Source of the DNA: Salvia splendens
Lineage: Eukaryota; Streptophyta; Magnoliopsida; Lamiales; Lamiaceae
Assembly (NCBI RefSeq): GCF_004379255.2
Contig: NC_056036.1
Span: 41,875,576 to 41,939,575, forward strand
DNA length: 64,000 nucleotides
Direction of reading: 5' to 3'
Positions within the stretch are counted from its first letter, which is position 1. Each line of letters starts with the position of its first letter. The notes beneath the pieces were generated by a model, which was given only the letters and a program-made list of their open reading frames with translations, did not search any database and was not told the origin of the DNA. The translations under genes and the position numbers were made by a program. Below, one piece after another: positions 1-11,250 of the stretch.

Positions 1-1035
1 CAACAGGTTGGCTTTGGCTTCATTTGGGGTGAAGCCCTTAGCCTTTTGATCACTTTTGCGCACGTCAGCCTCAATGCGTAACTTCACGATCAAGTCTTCA
101 AGGGTCATCTGCTTTCGCTTGTGCTTGAGATAACTCTTGAAGTCCTTCCAACTTGGAGGGAGTTTGTCAATGATCGTGCACCTTAGGAACTTATCGGGCA
201 AGGTCATCCCTTCAGCCACTAAGGAGTGGATGATCATTTGGAGCTCTTGGACTTGCTCCATGATGGGTCGACAGTCGACCATCTTGTAGTCCATAAACTT
301 GGATGCTACAACCTGTTCAGTCCCTGCAGCATTGTCTATGCTATATTTCTTCTCTAGGCTTTCCCACATTTGTTTAGATGTGGTTACATTGGAGTATACA
401 TTATAGAGGCTATCATCTAATGCACTTAAAATAAAGTTTTTACATAGATAATCCCCTTTTCTCCAAGCCTCATAGTCCGCCATGACTTCGAGCCTAGTCT
501 CTTGGTCGCTTGGCGCGGGCGGCTCGTTCTCCGTGAGGAAGTTGGCGACGCCCAATGTTGTCAAGTAGAACAACATCTTTTGGTACCACCGCTTGAAGTC
601 AGATCCTCCAAACTTTGGTGGCTTCTCGGCAGGTGGCATCATTCTTGGTGCCAAAGGTGCCGCAGTTGGTCCTTGGAAGGAACCAATTCCGTTGCCCCCG
701 AAGGAGCCAACAACGTGGTTGGGCATAGAGCCCCCACCATTCACGTTAGGCATAGAGCCCGCCATGAACGTACTATCCCCGAAGGGACTAGCACTCGCAT
801 GAGACCCGAAGGCCCCAACATTCGTGTGAGGCCCGAAAGCCCCAACACTTGATCCATTAAAGGATCCGAAGGAACCACTAAAAGTGGAACCAACCGATCC
901 ACTCGAGGTGGATCCACCAGTGAGCCCAAGGGGGTTAACGAACTCCCAAGGGGTTGTTGATGAAGAGGGATAGCGCCAGGGAGTGGGCATCATCGTCGGA
1001 ATTGACGACGTATTGACCGGTCCAGTGGTCGCCAT
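1..1035 (-). CDS. Ty1/copia Gag polyprotein, N-terminal part, cut by window edge
   Basis: The minus strand reads open from an ATG at 1035 (ACCATGG context) to base 1, 345 codons without a stop. The gene continues beyond the window. The first ~140 residues are rich in Gly, Ser and Phe (repeated GSFGS and GAFG units). Then comes a copia Gag capsid-like region (UBN2 family): PPKFGGSDFKRWYQKMLFYL near residue 139, then MADYEAWRKGDYLCKNFIL from residue 185, a WESLEKKYS motif, and VAEGMTLPDKFLRCTIIDKL. Gag packages the element RNA in cytoplasmic virus-like particles. Protease, integrase and RT would lie to the left of the window. The frame is intact here, so the element may be fairly recent, but autonomy cannot be judged. 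Confidence 0.85.
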   Translation of the reverse strand, partial: MATTGPVNTSSIPTMMPTPWRYPSSSTTPWEFVNPLGLTGGSTSSGSVGSTFSGSFGSFNGSSVGAFGPHTNVGAFGSHASASPFGDSTFMAGSMPNVNGGGSMPNHVVGSFGGNGIGSFQGPTAAPLAPRMMPPAEKPPKFGGSDFKRWYQKMLFYLTTLGVANFLTENEPPAPSDQETRLEVMADYEAWRKGDYLCKNFILSALDDSLYNVYSNVTTSKQMWESLEKKYSIDNAAGTEQVVASKFMDYKMVDCRPIMEQVQELQMIIHSLVAEGMTLPDKFLRCTIIDKLPPSWKDFKSYLKHKRKQMTLEDLIVKLRIEADVRKSDQKAKGFTPNEAKANLL

Positions 1036-1073
1036 GGTGGAGGGAATGGCGGCGGCGGTGGCGGCAGCAGTGG

Positions 1074-2370
1074 TGTTAGATTCAGTTTACATCTCCAGCA
1101 AAGGTTTATTAAGTTTCGAAATTTTAAGTTCAGTTTAGAGGTCAAAAACCTTTCAAAAGCAAGTTATCTCGTCTTGCGATTGTTGGTTCTATTGATTACA
1201 AGAGATAAAAGTCGAGCGTAATACAACCCAAAAGAAGGAATACAAGAAACGAAACTGAACTGAATTACAATGAAACAAATAAACCGTGAATGTTTAGCTG
1301 AGTCGAGGAGGCCTCTTCCCGCAAGACGAGATACGCCCCGGTAGTGCTCTTCGGTTTGGCATTTCGTCCCCAAAGGTAAAACGACTACGTCTCTTTTGAT
1401 GCAGCACCGCAATCAGTAGAGCTCCGGCGAACTGGATGGAGGAGAGGGCAGAGCTTCGACAGAAAGACAATGCAGAGAGGGAGAGAGCTTATGATGCAGA
1501 GAATGCTTGGAATTGTGTGTCCTAATGCAGTGGTATGGCTAACCTATTTATAGGCCAAGCCACCATGCAGGGTGAACCGAGCCATGAAGGCTCATCATGG
1601 CAGATTCGTAACCGCCGTCGGTTACGAGCGTGTGGCAGGCGTGTGCCTATCGCATGTGGAGCGTGTGGATTTCTCACGTGGCAGCCGTGACTGTGCCTCG
1701 CTTGACGACGTGTCAAACCACTTGGATTGCTGACTCGGCGGTGGTCCAAAAAGAATAGTTTGCCCCAAGCCCAAAGACCAATTGCCAAGATCCAAGTCCA
1801 AGTCCAAGATCGAGATCGAGATCGGGCCCGGGCCCGAGGCCGCGAGCGCGAGCGCGAGCAGGCGGGCGGCGGCGGCGGCGCGTGCGTGTGCGCGCGTGTG
1901 GGCTCTTTCACCCATCTTGGTCCACTATAATTATTAAGTAACATAAAGTCACTTAATTTATACACATTAAAAGATGTGTCCAATGTGGGATAATTAATAC
2001 TAGTTAATTATTCCCTAAGCTCCAACTCCAAGCTTTAATTAAAAGCTAATTATGTCTAACTTTAATCCACTATTTCTCACTCACCGGAAATCGGATTTGA
2101 GAAAGTGAATATACTACATTTATCTACGTAAAATGTAGATCGACGCTATGTTATTTAATTTCACAAAATTAAATGTCTCGTCATATTTATTATTTGGTCA
2201 AAATTCATTGACCGGGCATATTTAATACCATGATTTCTAAAGTATGTAGCATTTAGATTCCAATCTTGAGTTGGAGATGGTGTGACAAAATTATCCCTAA
2301 TCAGCTTTCTCTTCTTTTTTTTCAAATTTAGGAATAGGTATAGTCTCAATCACAAGATTTTTTAATACAT
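1074..2370 (-). mobile_element. 5' LTR of the minus-strand copia element (outer end uncertain)
   Basis: Read on the minus strand this stretch lies just upstream of gag. It contains a TATA box (TATAAATA, plus 1545-1552) followed by a leader, and ends in AATCTAACA (plus 1074-1082), the same LTR end as the remnant near 3851. No canonical TGGTATCAGAGC primer-binding site follows; gag starts only ~40 bp later. The 5' LTR end is placed loosely near 2370 because no second LTR is visible. GC-rich and GAGATC/GCGC simple repeats sit inside at about 1790-1905. The short ORFs here have no recognisable product. Confidence 0.55.
1545..1552 (-). promoter_or_regulatory. TATA box of the LTR promoter
   Basis: TATAAATA on the minus strand, about 470 bp upstream of the LTR 3' end and ~510 bp upstream of the gag ATG. 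This is the expected place for the U3 promoter of a copia LTR. Confidence 0.5.
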
Positions 2371-3832
2371 GTCTACATAAAGAATGTTACATATTGAACT
2401 TGTGTATTGGTCGGAATGGAAGGAATATTTTTACGACAACCTTCGACAAATAGCATATTTTTACATTTTTAATACTTTTTCTTTGTGGGTCATTGTGTCA
2501 AGTTGTATGGGCGGAGGATAATTTAAATATTGCACTGAGATAATGAAATGTGAAATTGGTATTATTACCCTTGTTGTAGTATCTCTAACCTTCCATAATT
2601 TCTTATTCTTTTGATAGACTCTTTCCCGAATGGGTGATGCTAAATGGCCATAATGTGGCCGGCCATAAAGAGTTAATTTTGTCCATTTACATATATAAAA
2701 AAATTAGAATTACCGATATAAACTTATATGTGTGTAAATGGACTTGTGAGTTGATACTTATCTTTGAATTCCATTACGTAAAACACATTAATATCACGAA
2801 TTACTGTATACGTTGAGCAACAATCAAGAAATGACGGTAGTAATAAGTTGAGCAAAAACTACGAAAGAGCAACACTAACATGTTGAGCAACATATAATGA
2901 ATATGATATAAAAGTAAAATCAAGTAGTATTAAACCAAAAATTTGAAAAAAAAATTAATTTTTTTTGGTTATTTAATTAATTTATGGCTAGTCATAATGT
3001 GGCCGCATAGCTTTATTCTTCCCGAATCCAATGGAAAATTAAATTAAGTTACTACAAAATAGTAATATAAAATACATAATCAATGATGGTGCATGCATAT
3101 CTATAGATATTAGGAGTTTTTTTTTTGGGGGGGGAGGGCACTACTTTTCTATGTAACAAAAAAATTTGATGATTATGACGATGGTAGGTAGTCATGATGC
3201 AATCATGACGCACACACTAAAGCAACATCCCTTTTTATTATCTTAGATTGCTCTCAACTGTGCAAATGAGAAGTGGGAACCACACATTCTCATCATCCTC
3301 TATATGCATTGACATGCACATTGGGAAACAAAGAAGAAAAAGAGAAAAACATCATAAATAATTGGCCCCTCTTTAGTTGAAATAAATGAATTCATGTGGT
3401 GCACACAAATTGAGAATGATGAAAATGGATTATGTATGTATAATGTATGTATGGTTGTAGGTATGTATGTATGGATGAATGAATTGAGAAGCATCCCATG
3501 CATTATGATTATATATTATTCACCCGTACGTGCTCTCGAGTTTGCTTCTTCATATGTGCATCATGATTACCATGATCCTTTTTAAATGAGCTTGAATGTG
3601 CATCTTCCGATTATTGAAGCGTATCTAATACGTGAAAAAGAGATCAATGAAACACTTTAATAAAATATTGTAGCATCAAGTGTATAGTTGATCTCTTTCT
3701 ATTTTTCATTTTCAATGCAAGATAACACATGTGATAGCTTGCCATTCATATATAAGTCCTTCATTTTTGTTAATATCTAAAGAGAATCACTAATGCCCCG
3801 TTAGGCCTAACCGCACAATCTGCTCGAGCATG
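2371..3832. other. Intergenic, AT-rich, no gene seen
   Basis: No coding region could be supported. At about 2646 and 2990 the motif CATAATGTGGCC occurs twice, near-palindromic, possibly the two ends of a small MITE of about 365 bp (2645-3008), but no target-site duplication was found. A G/T homopolymer run lies at 3118-3138. Confidence 0.4.
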
Positions 3833-3900
3833 GAGCCTGCTTTGATACCATGTTAGATTAACAATAGTTAGACATTGTCACATTTAATGAAGTCGTACCT
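3833..3900 (-). mobile_element. Copia LTR end plus primer-binding-site remnant
   Basis: On the minus strand the sequence reads ...AATCTAACA (ending at plus 3851) followed directly by TGGTATCAAAGC (plus 3839-3850). TGGTATCA is the usual primer-binding site complementary to initiator tRNA-Met in plant copia elements. No coding part follows, so this is a truncated or LARD-like remnant. The outer limit of the LTR is not seen. Confidence 0.5.
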
Positions 3901-4379
3901 GATATGTAAAAAAACAACCAAATTTTGTTGATGATTTATCCAATAATCAAGTGGTGATCGATAGGTATTTAAATTGGTCATTTGTACTTCATATTTCTAT
4001 ATGTGGTAACTCAATTGTGAATATTTCAATAATAAGTTTATGTTATCCCTTTTTTGGGAGCACGTGCACGAATTATAAATACTTATGTAATTAAATTTCC
4101 TAGCTATTATACAAGTAAAAGATTAGTTTAAGAAAATATATGTGGTTATATAACAAATACTATATCTTAAATGATAGGAGATGTAGCTCGAAATAATATA
4201 AATGATCCTGACATAGAATTTGTAATTTACTTTATAAAAGTAAAATCAGTAAAATAAAAAAGAATCTGGCTCGTGGACAAAAACAATAAAATGTAAACCC
4301 ACAGCTTGCATAAACATAATTATTGGGGTCCAATCAGTTTCCTAATTATGGTGATTCACAAAAGATTGCGTAAATAATA

Positions 4380-4558
4380 CTCCCTCCGTCTCGGACTACT
4401 TGCACTTATTTCCTTTCTGGACGTCCCAAGTTATTTGCACTATTTCCATTTTTAGTAAAAATTATCACATACAGCCGCAATTGTTGACTTTGCTATACAC
4501 TCATTCCTTAATCTCCGTGCCGAAAAGGAAATGTGCGAATAGTCCGGGACGGAGGGAG
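4380..4558. mobile_element. Stowaway-type MITE (Tc1/mariner)
   Basis: A 179-bp element bounded by CTCCCTCCGTCtcGGACTA and its inverted copy TAGTCCgggACGGAGGGAG, flanked on both sides by TA (4378-4379 and 4559-4560), the Stowaway target-site duplication. There is no coding capacity. Confidence 0.9.
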
Positions 4559-4886
4559 TATCTCACACACATATTTCGTACGTTATTAGATGATTGTAAG
4601 CATCTTTTTAATTATGACCTTGAATATATCTATTATATCTAGCACTTTGTTTTTGTTCAATTAATTAAAACATCAATCAAATATCATTATGTCCAAATTA
4701 GTACTGTGCATTTAAAATATTTATATCACTAAATTGACTTGCAATAATGAGCACAATTGGTGCAATATAATTAGCATAATTGATAGTATAAAATATTTAT
4801 ATCACTAATTTTCAATGAGTTATAACAAACCTTGATTGATAACTTATATAGTCTATACTCTATTTTTTTTCTTTTTAGTCATATTA

Positions 4887-6620
4887 GAGCATTAGCAATG
4901 GCGCCCGTCCCGGCGTGCCGAAAGTCCGCGCGGGACGTTCGCCATTGTGCATGGGAGGCACGGATACGGACATCCGCTGCAGACACCGGAGTTCCGCGGC
5001 GTTCCGTGGATATCCATCGCGATATCCGTGCGGACGTCCGCCATTGCGTTGACTCCCACGGACGTCCGCGCGGACGTCCCGATTATTGCATTAATTTCTT
5101 TTTTTAATAATTCTATAAATACGTATCGTTGAACTTCATTTCATTCATACTACTTGTATTAACGAGTATCTCTCTCCCTCTCTAAAATACTTTTCTTTCG
5201 AAAATAATGGAGCACCACGATAGCGATTCCCCCGCCACGAGCGAGTCACAGGCGCCTTATTTTCCCGTCGGCGGTAGTACGCCGATGTCCGCTATGCCCC
5301 AAATGCCGGGGATGATGCCCCAATCTCAAACGGCGGCGGGGATGATGCCCGGGTACTACAACATGTACCCGCAGTGTATGGGATGATGCCCCAAATGTCC
5401 CAGTTGCCCGGGGCGCATCCCGGAATGCCCTAAATGCCGGGGTTGATGTCCGGAATGCCGGGGATGATGCCCTAAATGCCGGGGATGATGCCCCAGATGC
5501 CCGGGATGATGCAGGGATCGTCTGGCGCTGCGGGGGGAGTAGGCAGAGGATGATGCAATCATCGGTAGACAACGTCTATCGGCCCTATATGGATTTACTG
5601 GCGCCAAACAACCCGCCGAGTACTCCTCTCGAGACTCAGTTCACTGGCAACGAGACGTTCTCGCTTGAGGAGTTAGGGCTATCTCCAATCCACGATTCTC
5701 CCACCGACGCACCAACGGCGACAGGGAGGAGGGGGAGGGCAGGAAGAGCGAGGGGTAGGGGCCGCTGAGGTGGGGGAGGGGTCCAGCGGGAAGAAGAGGA
5801 CCGTCTGGAGCATGGAGGAGTGCATCACGCTGGCGAAGACTTGGATCAGTGTGGTGGTGGATCCGTATGTCGGGGCTAACCAGCACATCGACATATGTGG
5901 TGGCGCATTAGCCAAAGCTACCTCCAGTTCAAACCGCCAGGGGGAAAGCCTCACAACGGAGAGCAATGCCGGAAATAGTGGGAGCGGCTGAGGAGGCAGC
6001 TTAGCCGATTTGTCGGCATTTACACAAACAACCTCCGCTCGGCAACCAGCGGCATGTCTGTCGAGAATGTGAAGCTCCTGTCTCACCATCAGTTCATCGA
6101 CACTGCACAGGGGTTCGGGGAATTCAAATATTGGGTGGTCTATCTTGTGGTGCAGACATCGACCAAGTTCACTGCAGATGTTGAATCTGGCTGGCCGAAG
6201 CGGACGTCTCCGGAGAGTACAGTAGCAGTGCTGGTTCCCACGAACTCCGCCCCCCCTCGGCCGAGGCAGAGTTCCCGACGTCCACATCGTCGGTCCGCCG
6301 CCGTCGCTCGGTTGAGCAAAAGATTATGCATTTATTTTATTTCTTTTCAAGTTAGTTAATTCTCTTGAAAAGTATTTTCATTATTTTTAATGAATTTCAT
6401 TTTCTCTTCTAATGCGTCTTATTTTGTACATATATTTTTATTTTAAATTCATCTTATACATTTTATGCATTTATATTTAAAACAATTTCTTATCTTATAA
6501 AGTATTATGCATTTAGTTATTTTCTAATGAATTTTAATATTAACTTTTTGTTTTAATTTATTCTATTGTATTTTATTTTTTATTTTCTATTTTTTTGTAA
6601 ATAATTGAAACATTGCTCAA
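4887..6620 (+). mobile_element. Decayed PIF/Harbinger-like element
   Basis: The left end is GAGCATTAGCAATGGCG preceded by TTA (4884-4886), followed by GC-rich subterminal sequence with repeated GGACGTCCGC units, then a TATA-like CTATAAATACG near 5112 and a decayed ORF1-type gene. The right end is not clear; a weak CATTGCTC at about 6611-6618 may be what is left of it. TTA/TAA duplications and GAGCATYMRCAATGG ends are usual for plant Harbinger elements, and the element at 54051 shares this end. Confidence 0.6.
5207..6357 (+). pseudogene. Harbinger ORF1-type (Myb/trihelix-like) pseudogene
   Basis: An ATG at 5207 opens a Met/Pro/Gly-rich N-terminus with repeated MPGMMPQ units, but meets a stop at 5384. 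More stops and frame changes follow. Later segments in different frames are recognisable: VDNVYRPYMDLLAPNNPP near 5563, then KKRTVWSMEECITLAKTWI near 5791 (a Trp/Glu-rich helix typical of the Myb-like DNA-binding ORF1 of plant Harbinger elements), and VETGxxKRT-like sequence near 6180 (here VESGWPKRTS). In intact elements ORF1 works with the DDE transposase; no transposase is present here. The gene is dead through at least three frame breaks or stops. Confidence 0.6.
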
Positions 6621-8088
6621 ATAGGCAAATGATGATTTATTGGTAAAATAACCCACAAAAAAGATAAATTATTAAAAGATAACACACTATTAATGCTAAA
6701 ACAATTTGTCTATAATATATAAATCTATGAAACTTTATTTTGAATAATGAATGTCATTTAAGTAGTAGTAACACTAATTTAAAATAGTTCACATCTATAT
6801 ACAAATTATAATCTTACTTGAAAATAAAAATAAAAATTTTGATCGAGAGAACAAATTAAAAAGAAGAAAAAGGATCGGATATTGAAGATGTACGCTATAA
6901 TTATTTATCGTACTCCCAACCCGAAATTCCTGGATACGCCACTGGATTCAGGAAGGTAAATAGAAAAAAAGAATAAAAAGCTCTAGAAAATTTTTCAATC
7001 AAAATAAGGTGTGTATAAATTACACTTTTAATTTTGCAATGTTATAAGGTTGATTACTATGTGTTGACTTGGAGTGGATATTTGGATTTTATGATATGAA
7101 TCTGATATAGTTATGTGTCATTTGATATCGATTGTGGAATATGACATGAATATGTAGTTGATGTACTTGATACGTTTTATATATGATATTGGAATTATAT
7201 CAATCATATGATTAAAGAGAACATGTGACGGCATTGCCCTGTATCTGAAATCATAGTGATCATATTGAGACCTTCGGGTCAATCACAATGGGACCTTCGG
7301 GTCAAATCATATTGACATATTGAAAATTCCGGGCAGATACCAGGCTTGATTTGTCACAAAATAATAAAATGAACATAGAGACCTATGCATATGAATTTGA
7401 AATTATTTATGATATTTGATATTTATTTATACGTGCGGATTTAGAATATTTGTAAATAAGTCTAATAATTGATGGATTTTGTAATTATAGTATTTGGATG
7501 GTGAAATGATTAATATGTGATTTCTTTACTTTAATTTGTATAGGTGTATTATAAATTCATATGTCAGAGGGGTTAGGGTATGACATTTTGAATTATTTTT
7601 TCTACGTCAACCACTTATACTAGTATTAACCATTCCGTTAGGGAAATCCAATTAAGAAGTAAAAAAAAAATTGTGGTGTGGTAGAACCATATGTGTCCAT
7701 CATCATAAGATTGATGCTTTATTCCAAGCCTAAGTCTCCTATTCCATGCACTCACTTGTCACCAAATCAAGCCCATGCATGCTAGCTTCCTTATTCCAAT
7801 TAAATTGATGATGTACGTGGCACTTCATCATACCCAATGCAGCAATGCTTCTTCCTCTTTTTCACCATCAAAATATTTCTTCTTTACAATTGGAAAACCC
7901 ATTATTTCAAAGCTTCTTCCTTTCATCATTGTTTACTACATATCACTCATTTGACTTGCAATGGATAGGTGTGTATTTAATAATTTATGGATATGTTTTT
8001 GGTACTTTGCGTCTTTTAAATGATCGAGCTGCCTAGTTGCATTTTAGTCACGAGACAGAATTTTGACATTGGGTGAAAGAATCTTTAT
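6621..8088. other. Intergenic, possible LTR fragment
   Basis: No gene is seen. At about 7016-7590 the sequence looks like a degenerate gypsy-type LTR: the short direct repeat GACCTTCGGGTCAA appears at about 7270 and 7292, beside GGCATTGCCC and CCGGGCAGATACC, and the stretch ends in GGGTTAGGGTATGACA. No partner LTR or internal region is present. Confidence 0.3.
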
Positions 8089-8184
8089 TAAAAATTAAAT
8101 TAAATTAAATTAAATTAAATTAAATTAAATTAAATTAAATTAAATTAAATTAAATTAAATTAAATTAAATTAAATTAAATTAAA
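8089..8184. repeat. (TTAAA)n microsatellite
   Basis: About 19 uninterrupted copies of the five-base unit AAATT/TTAAA. The purity suggests recent slippage expansion. Confidence 0.95.
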
Positions 8185-9573
8185 GTTTAAAAATAAAAGT
8201 GTTTTTCTTATTATGATAAATATAAAAATTTATTAAATTTATTAATAAATAGTTGAAGCGGTACTGGTATATAATTGAAAAATGTACTACTCCAACTAAA
8301 AATTATGCTCATTTGTACCTAAGAATATGGGAATATTCCTCTGCGTTTGTTGCAAATTAACAATTTTAAAATATGGAATGAGAAAATACTTTTTTTAACA
8401 AAGAGCTAAGAAGAGACCAAATTTAATGGGATGATATCAGTCAGCTTTTCTGAATAACAGGCAGTCTATAACACGCCTGCCTCCCCTATTGCCACTTTTA
8501 TTTTTTTATTTATTTATTAATCCGTATTTACATCTAATTAATCATACACTAATCACAACTTAATTTATCTCATTCACCAATTTTAGAACATTATGATCAG
8601 TGGCTTTAATTCATCATCAATGTACACATATTTCATTAATAGATTATCAGTTGCATCTAATGAATATTCAAATCCTATATATGTATATTCTGCAATATAC
8701 ATATATTGAGTGAAAACTAAAATAGGAGTATTAAAGTAGAAATGAAAATAGAAATAGAAATTATGGCGGATCTAGGTATAACTGTGGTCAATCGATTTTA
8801 CAGCTACTAAGGTTCGAAAACACCATTAAATTCGAGGTAGTGAATTGCTTTCAATCTTACAGTGTAGCAATTCCGCTTTAATCCAAGATTAAGTCTATTT
8901 ATGTTCTTTGTCTGTCATCCATTACCAGTGATAAATTATTATGTCGTTTCTGCCTTCTAATAATGACAATAATTTTTTACACCTACAAATTCTATTTTCT
9001 AGATCGTCATTCAATATATAATCACTAATATAATTAATTAGGTATTGAGAACATGGAGATATATGACTATATGAGAGTGAACTAAATAAAATTTTCAAAG
9101 GGTGGGTGGATGCTTGTAAAATGGAATGTCTTTGAGTCTTAGCAACACCACGTCCTTCTTCAATTCTTGGCTTTCCAAAAAACACAATCATGCTTGCCTA
9201 AACCCCATCTCTATTTTTTTTTCTATCTTGCTTTCTCATTATTCCTTAATTAATCTCCCCTACCCCTATCATTATCTACTTCATAAATCCTCCAATTATT
9301 CATTTCCCTACAAATCACTAATTGCTCTCCCACGTCACTTGCTATGCAATTTGTCTCTACTACTTAAGTTGTTTTGCTCTGATTTCTAAAATTTGGAATT
9401 TCGAATTGCCAATGTTTCGAAATGTTACAATTCATTAATTAATAGTAAAAAAGAGAATGGCTTACATTTTAGGTCAATTTGGTAATTGAAATAGAAAATG
9501 TTAGTATACTAAACACCCAAACAATTGTCAGTCGAGCTATACAGTGACAAAGTTCTGACAAACTTGTTTAATA
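8185..9573. other. Intergenic, no gene seen
   Basis: AT-rich sequence. Short reading frames on both strands (for example at 8922-9191 and 9126-9389) have no recognisable domain, no Kozak context and no splice partners. Confidence 0.4.
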
Positions 9574-9804
9574 CTCCCTCCGTCCCATAGAAATAGGTCA
9601 TTTGTGATTGGCACGGGTTTTAATGTGTAATTGGTAAAGTAAGAGATAAAGAGAAAAAGTAGTTGAAATTGTGTAGTGGATGGTGTGACTCATAAATGAT
9701 AAAGTAAAAGAGAAGGAGAAAAATGTTGTCATAAATAGCTACGAACTATTTGTTTGGGACGGACGAAAAAGGAAATAAGACATATTTCTATGGGAATAGC
9801 TTGT
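9574..9804. mobile_element. Stowaway-type MITE, right end degraded
   Basis: The left end CTCCCTCCGTCCCATAGAAA follows TA at 9572-9573. An inverted copy of the inner part (ATTTCTATGGGA) is at 9784-9795, but the outermost nine bases of the right end have diverged and the TA is lost. Confidence 0.75.
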
Positions 9805-9953
9805 AATGTAAATTTTGAATCTTGGAACATGCCCTAAAGTTGTTGGATGGAAAAACCTCCATTACAAAACGAGCTGGATCGTGTATTTTATCTTATTCAT
9901 AAAATCATTATTTATTAAAAAATAAAATAAAAGTTAATAAAAAGATTATACCT

Positions 9954-10248
9954 CCTTAAACTGCTACTCCTATTAAATATCCTATATTTTCACTTTTTAA
10001 TGCTCACCACTAAATATCTTATTCTTTTATGATATTATATATATAAATCTCACATTTCACTAATATTTTTCACCCAAAATCTTTATATATATATTTTAAA
10101 ATTCACGCTGCCTTAAACTGCTACTCCTATTAAATATCCTATATTTTCATTTTTTAATGCTCACCACTAAATATCTTATTCTTTTATGATATTTTCACTA
10201 ATATTTTTCACCCAAAATCTTTATATATATTTTTTAAAATTCACGTTG
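9954..10248. repeat. Tandem duplication of ~150 bp
   Basis: The block beginning CCTTAAACTGCTACTCC at 9954 is repeated in direct orientation from 10111. Copy two lacks a (TA)n-rich segment of about 20 bp. AT-rich, no coding potential. Confidence 0.85.
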
Positions 10249-10373
10249 AATCAAAGTGGGACATTTCATCTCGGTCAAAGGAAGTATATTGTTGGCCTTC
10301 TAATAGTTTTCCAACAAAATTCATAAGACAAAGATGAATTGTACATTATATGTTTATTTTGGAGCCTAAAATA

Positions 10374-10496
10374 TCTTCTATCATATTTAGGATTTGCTTC
10401 CTTATAGCGAGATATGTTTCCTACTCTGATCAAAATCTTCTATCATATTTATGATTTATTTCCTTGTAGTGAGATATGTTTTCTACTGTGATCAAA
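10374..10496. repeat. Tandem duplication of ~60 bp
   Basis: Two direct copies of a unit containing CTTCTATCATATTTA, GATTTRYTTCCTT and GAGATATGTTT, ending in TGATCAAAAT. It lies about 160 bp before the copia insertion. Confidence 0.8.
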
Positions 10497-10658
10497 ATTA
10501 GGGTTCTCTATTATGCTTATAATAAAGGTATTTCCTCGGTATAAAATCATCTTGAAATTTCAGACATCGCTCTCATATGTAGATAAACAAACGGGCAAAA
10601 GAATTCCTTATGTTCATCTCGTTTATAGTCATCAGTGTTTATTTTCCAACATTATATC

Positions 10659-11204
10659 TGTTATGAGGATTGGGGCAAAACTGCACAATCAGTTCAGTTC
10701 GGTTACCAATATATTGTTCGGCGATTAGGGACCGATATGCTGTTCGGTGATCTGACGAACTGCAATCATGCTCGGTGATTGGTCGAGTTTGTAGTCGTGC
10801 TCAGGGATTAGCCGAGCTCAATGTTCGGTGTTGAGCTCGGTGCTCAGTGCTCGGTGTTGGTGCTCGGTGTTGGCCGAACTTAAACGAGTTCGGAGTTGAC
10901 AGTTGTTATTAACTGATGCACGTCGTCGGATGCGACTAGTTAGTTAGCTTTAAATGAAAGCCGTTAGGTTTGAACTAGTTGTTAGATAAGTGTTAGTTAA
11001 ATAGAGCCGAGCTGTGGAAAAAGAGAAAGAATTTTTCATCCATGAGTTTTGTAATCTTCCACACAAATAAAACACAAGATTTCCATTGACTCTCCAAGAA
11101 TTGTTTTTAGCTTATTCATTTTCATATCAAGTATTCGTTCTTCTCGTTCCGGAATCGATCTCGTTGTGATAACAAGATTGAGTCGCGTATCTGATAGCAT
11201 TACA
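10659..11204 (+). repeat. 5' LTR of the copia element
   Basis: 546 bp, TGTTATGAGG...GCATTACA. U3 carries a run of TGCTCGGTG-like short repeats at about 10738-10880. An AATAAA polyadenylation-type signal is at 11066-11071. Identical to the 3' LTR except at 10714. Confidence 0.97.
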
Positions 11205-11206
11205 AA

Positions 11207-11224
11207 TTGGCGCCGTCTGTGGGA
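11207..11224 (+). promoter_or_regulatory. Primer-binding site
   Basis: TGGCGCCGTCTGTGGGAA starts a few bases after the 5' LTR. TGGCGCCGTC is complementary to the 3' end of tRNA-Asp as used by several plant LTR elements; the rest matches less well, so the tRNA identity is an inference. Confidence 0.7.
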
Positions 11225-11250
11225 ATCGAAGAAGGACGACGAATTCAACA

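Noticed and set aside
1522..1983. 153-aa minus-strand ORF rich in Arg/Ser and Pro
   Set aside because: It lies inside the copia LTR over simple repeats; composition comes from the repeat, not from a gene.
5679..6287. 202-aa minus-strand ORF
   Set aside because: It is antisense to the recognisable Harbinger ORF1 remnant and shows no domain.
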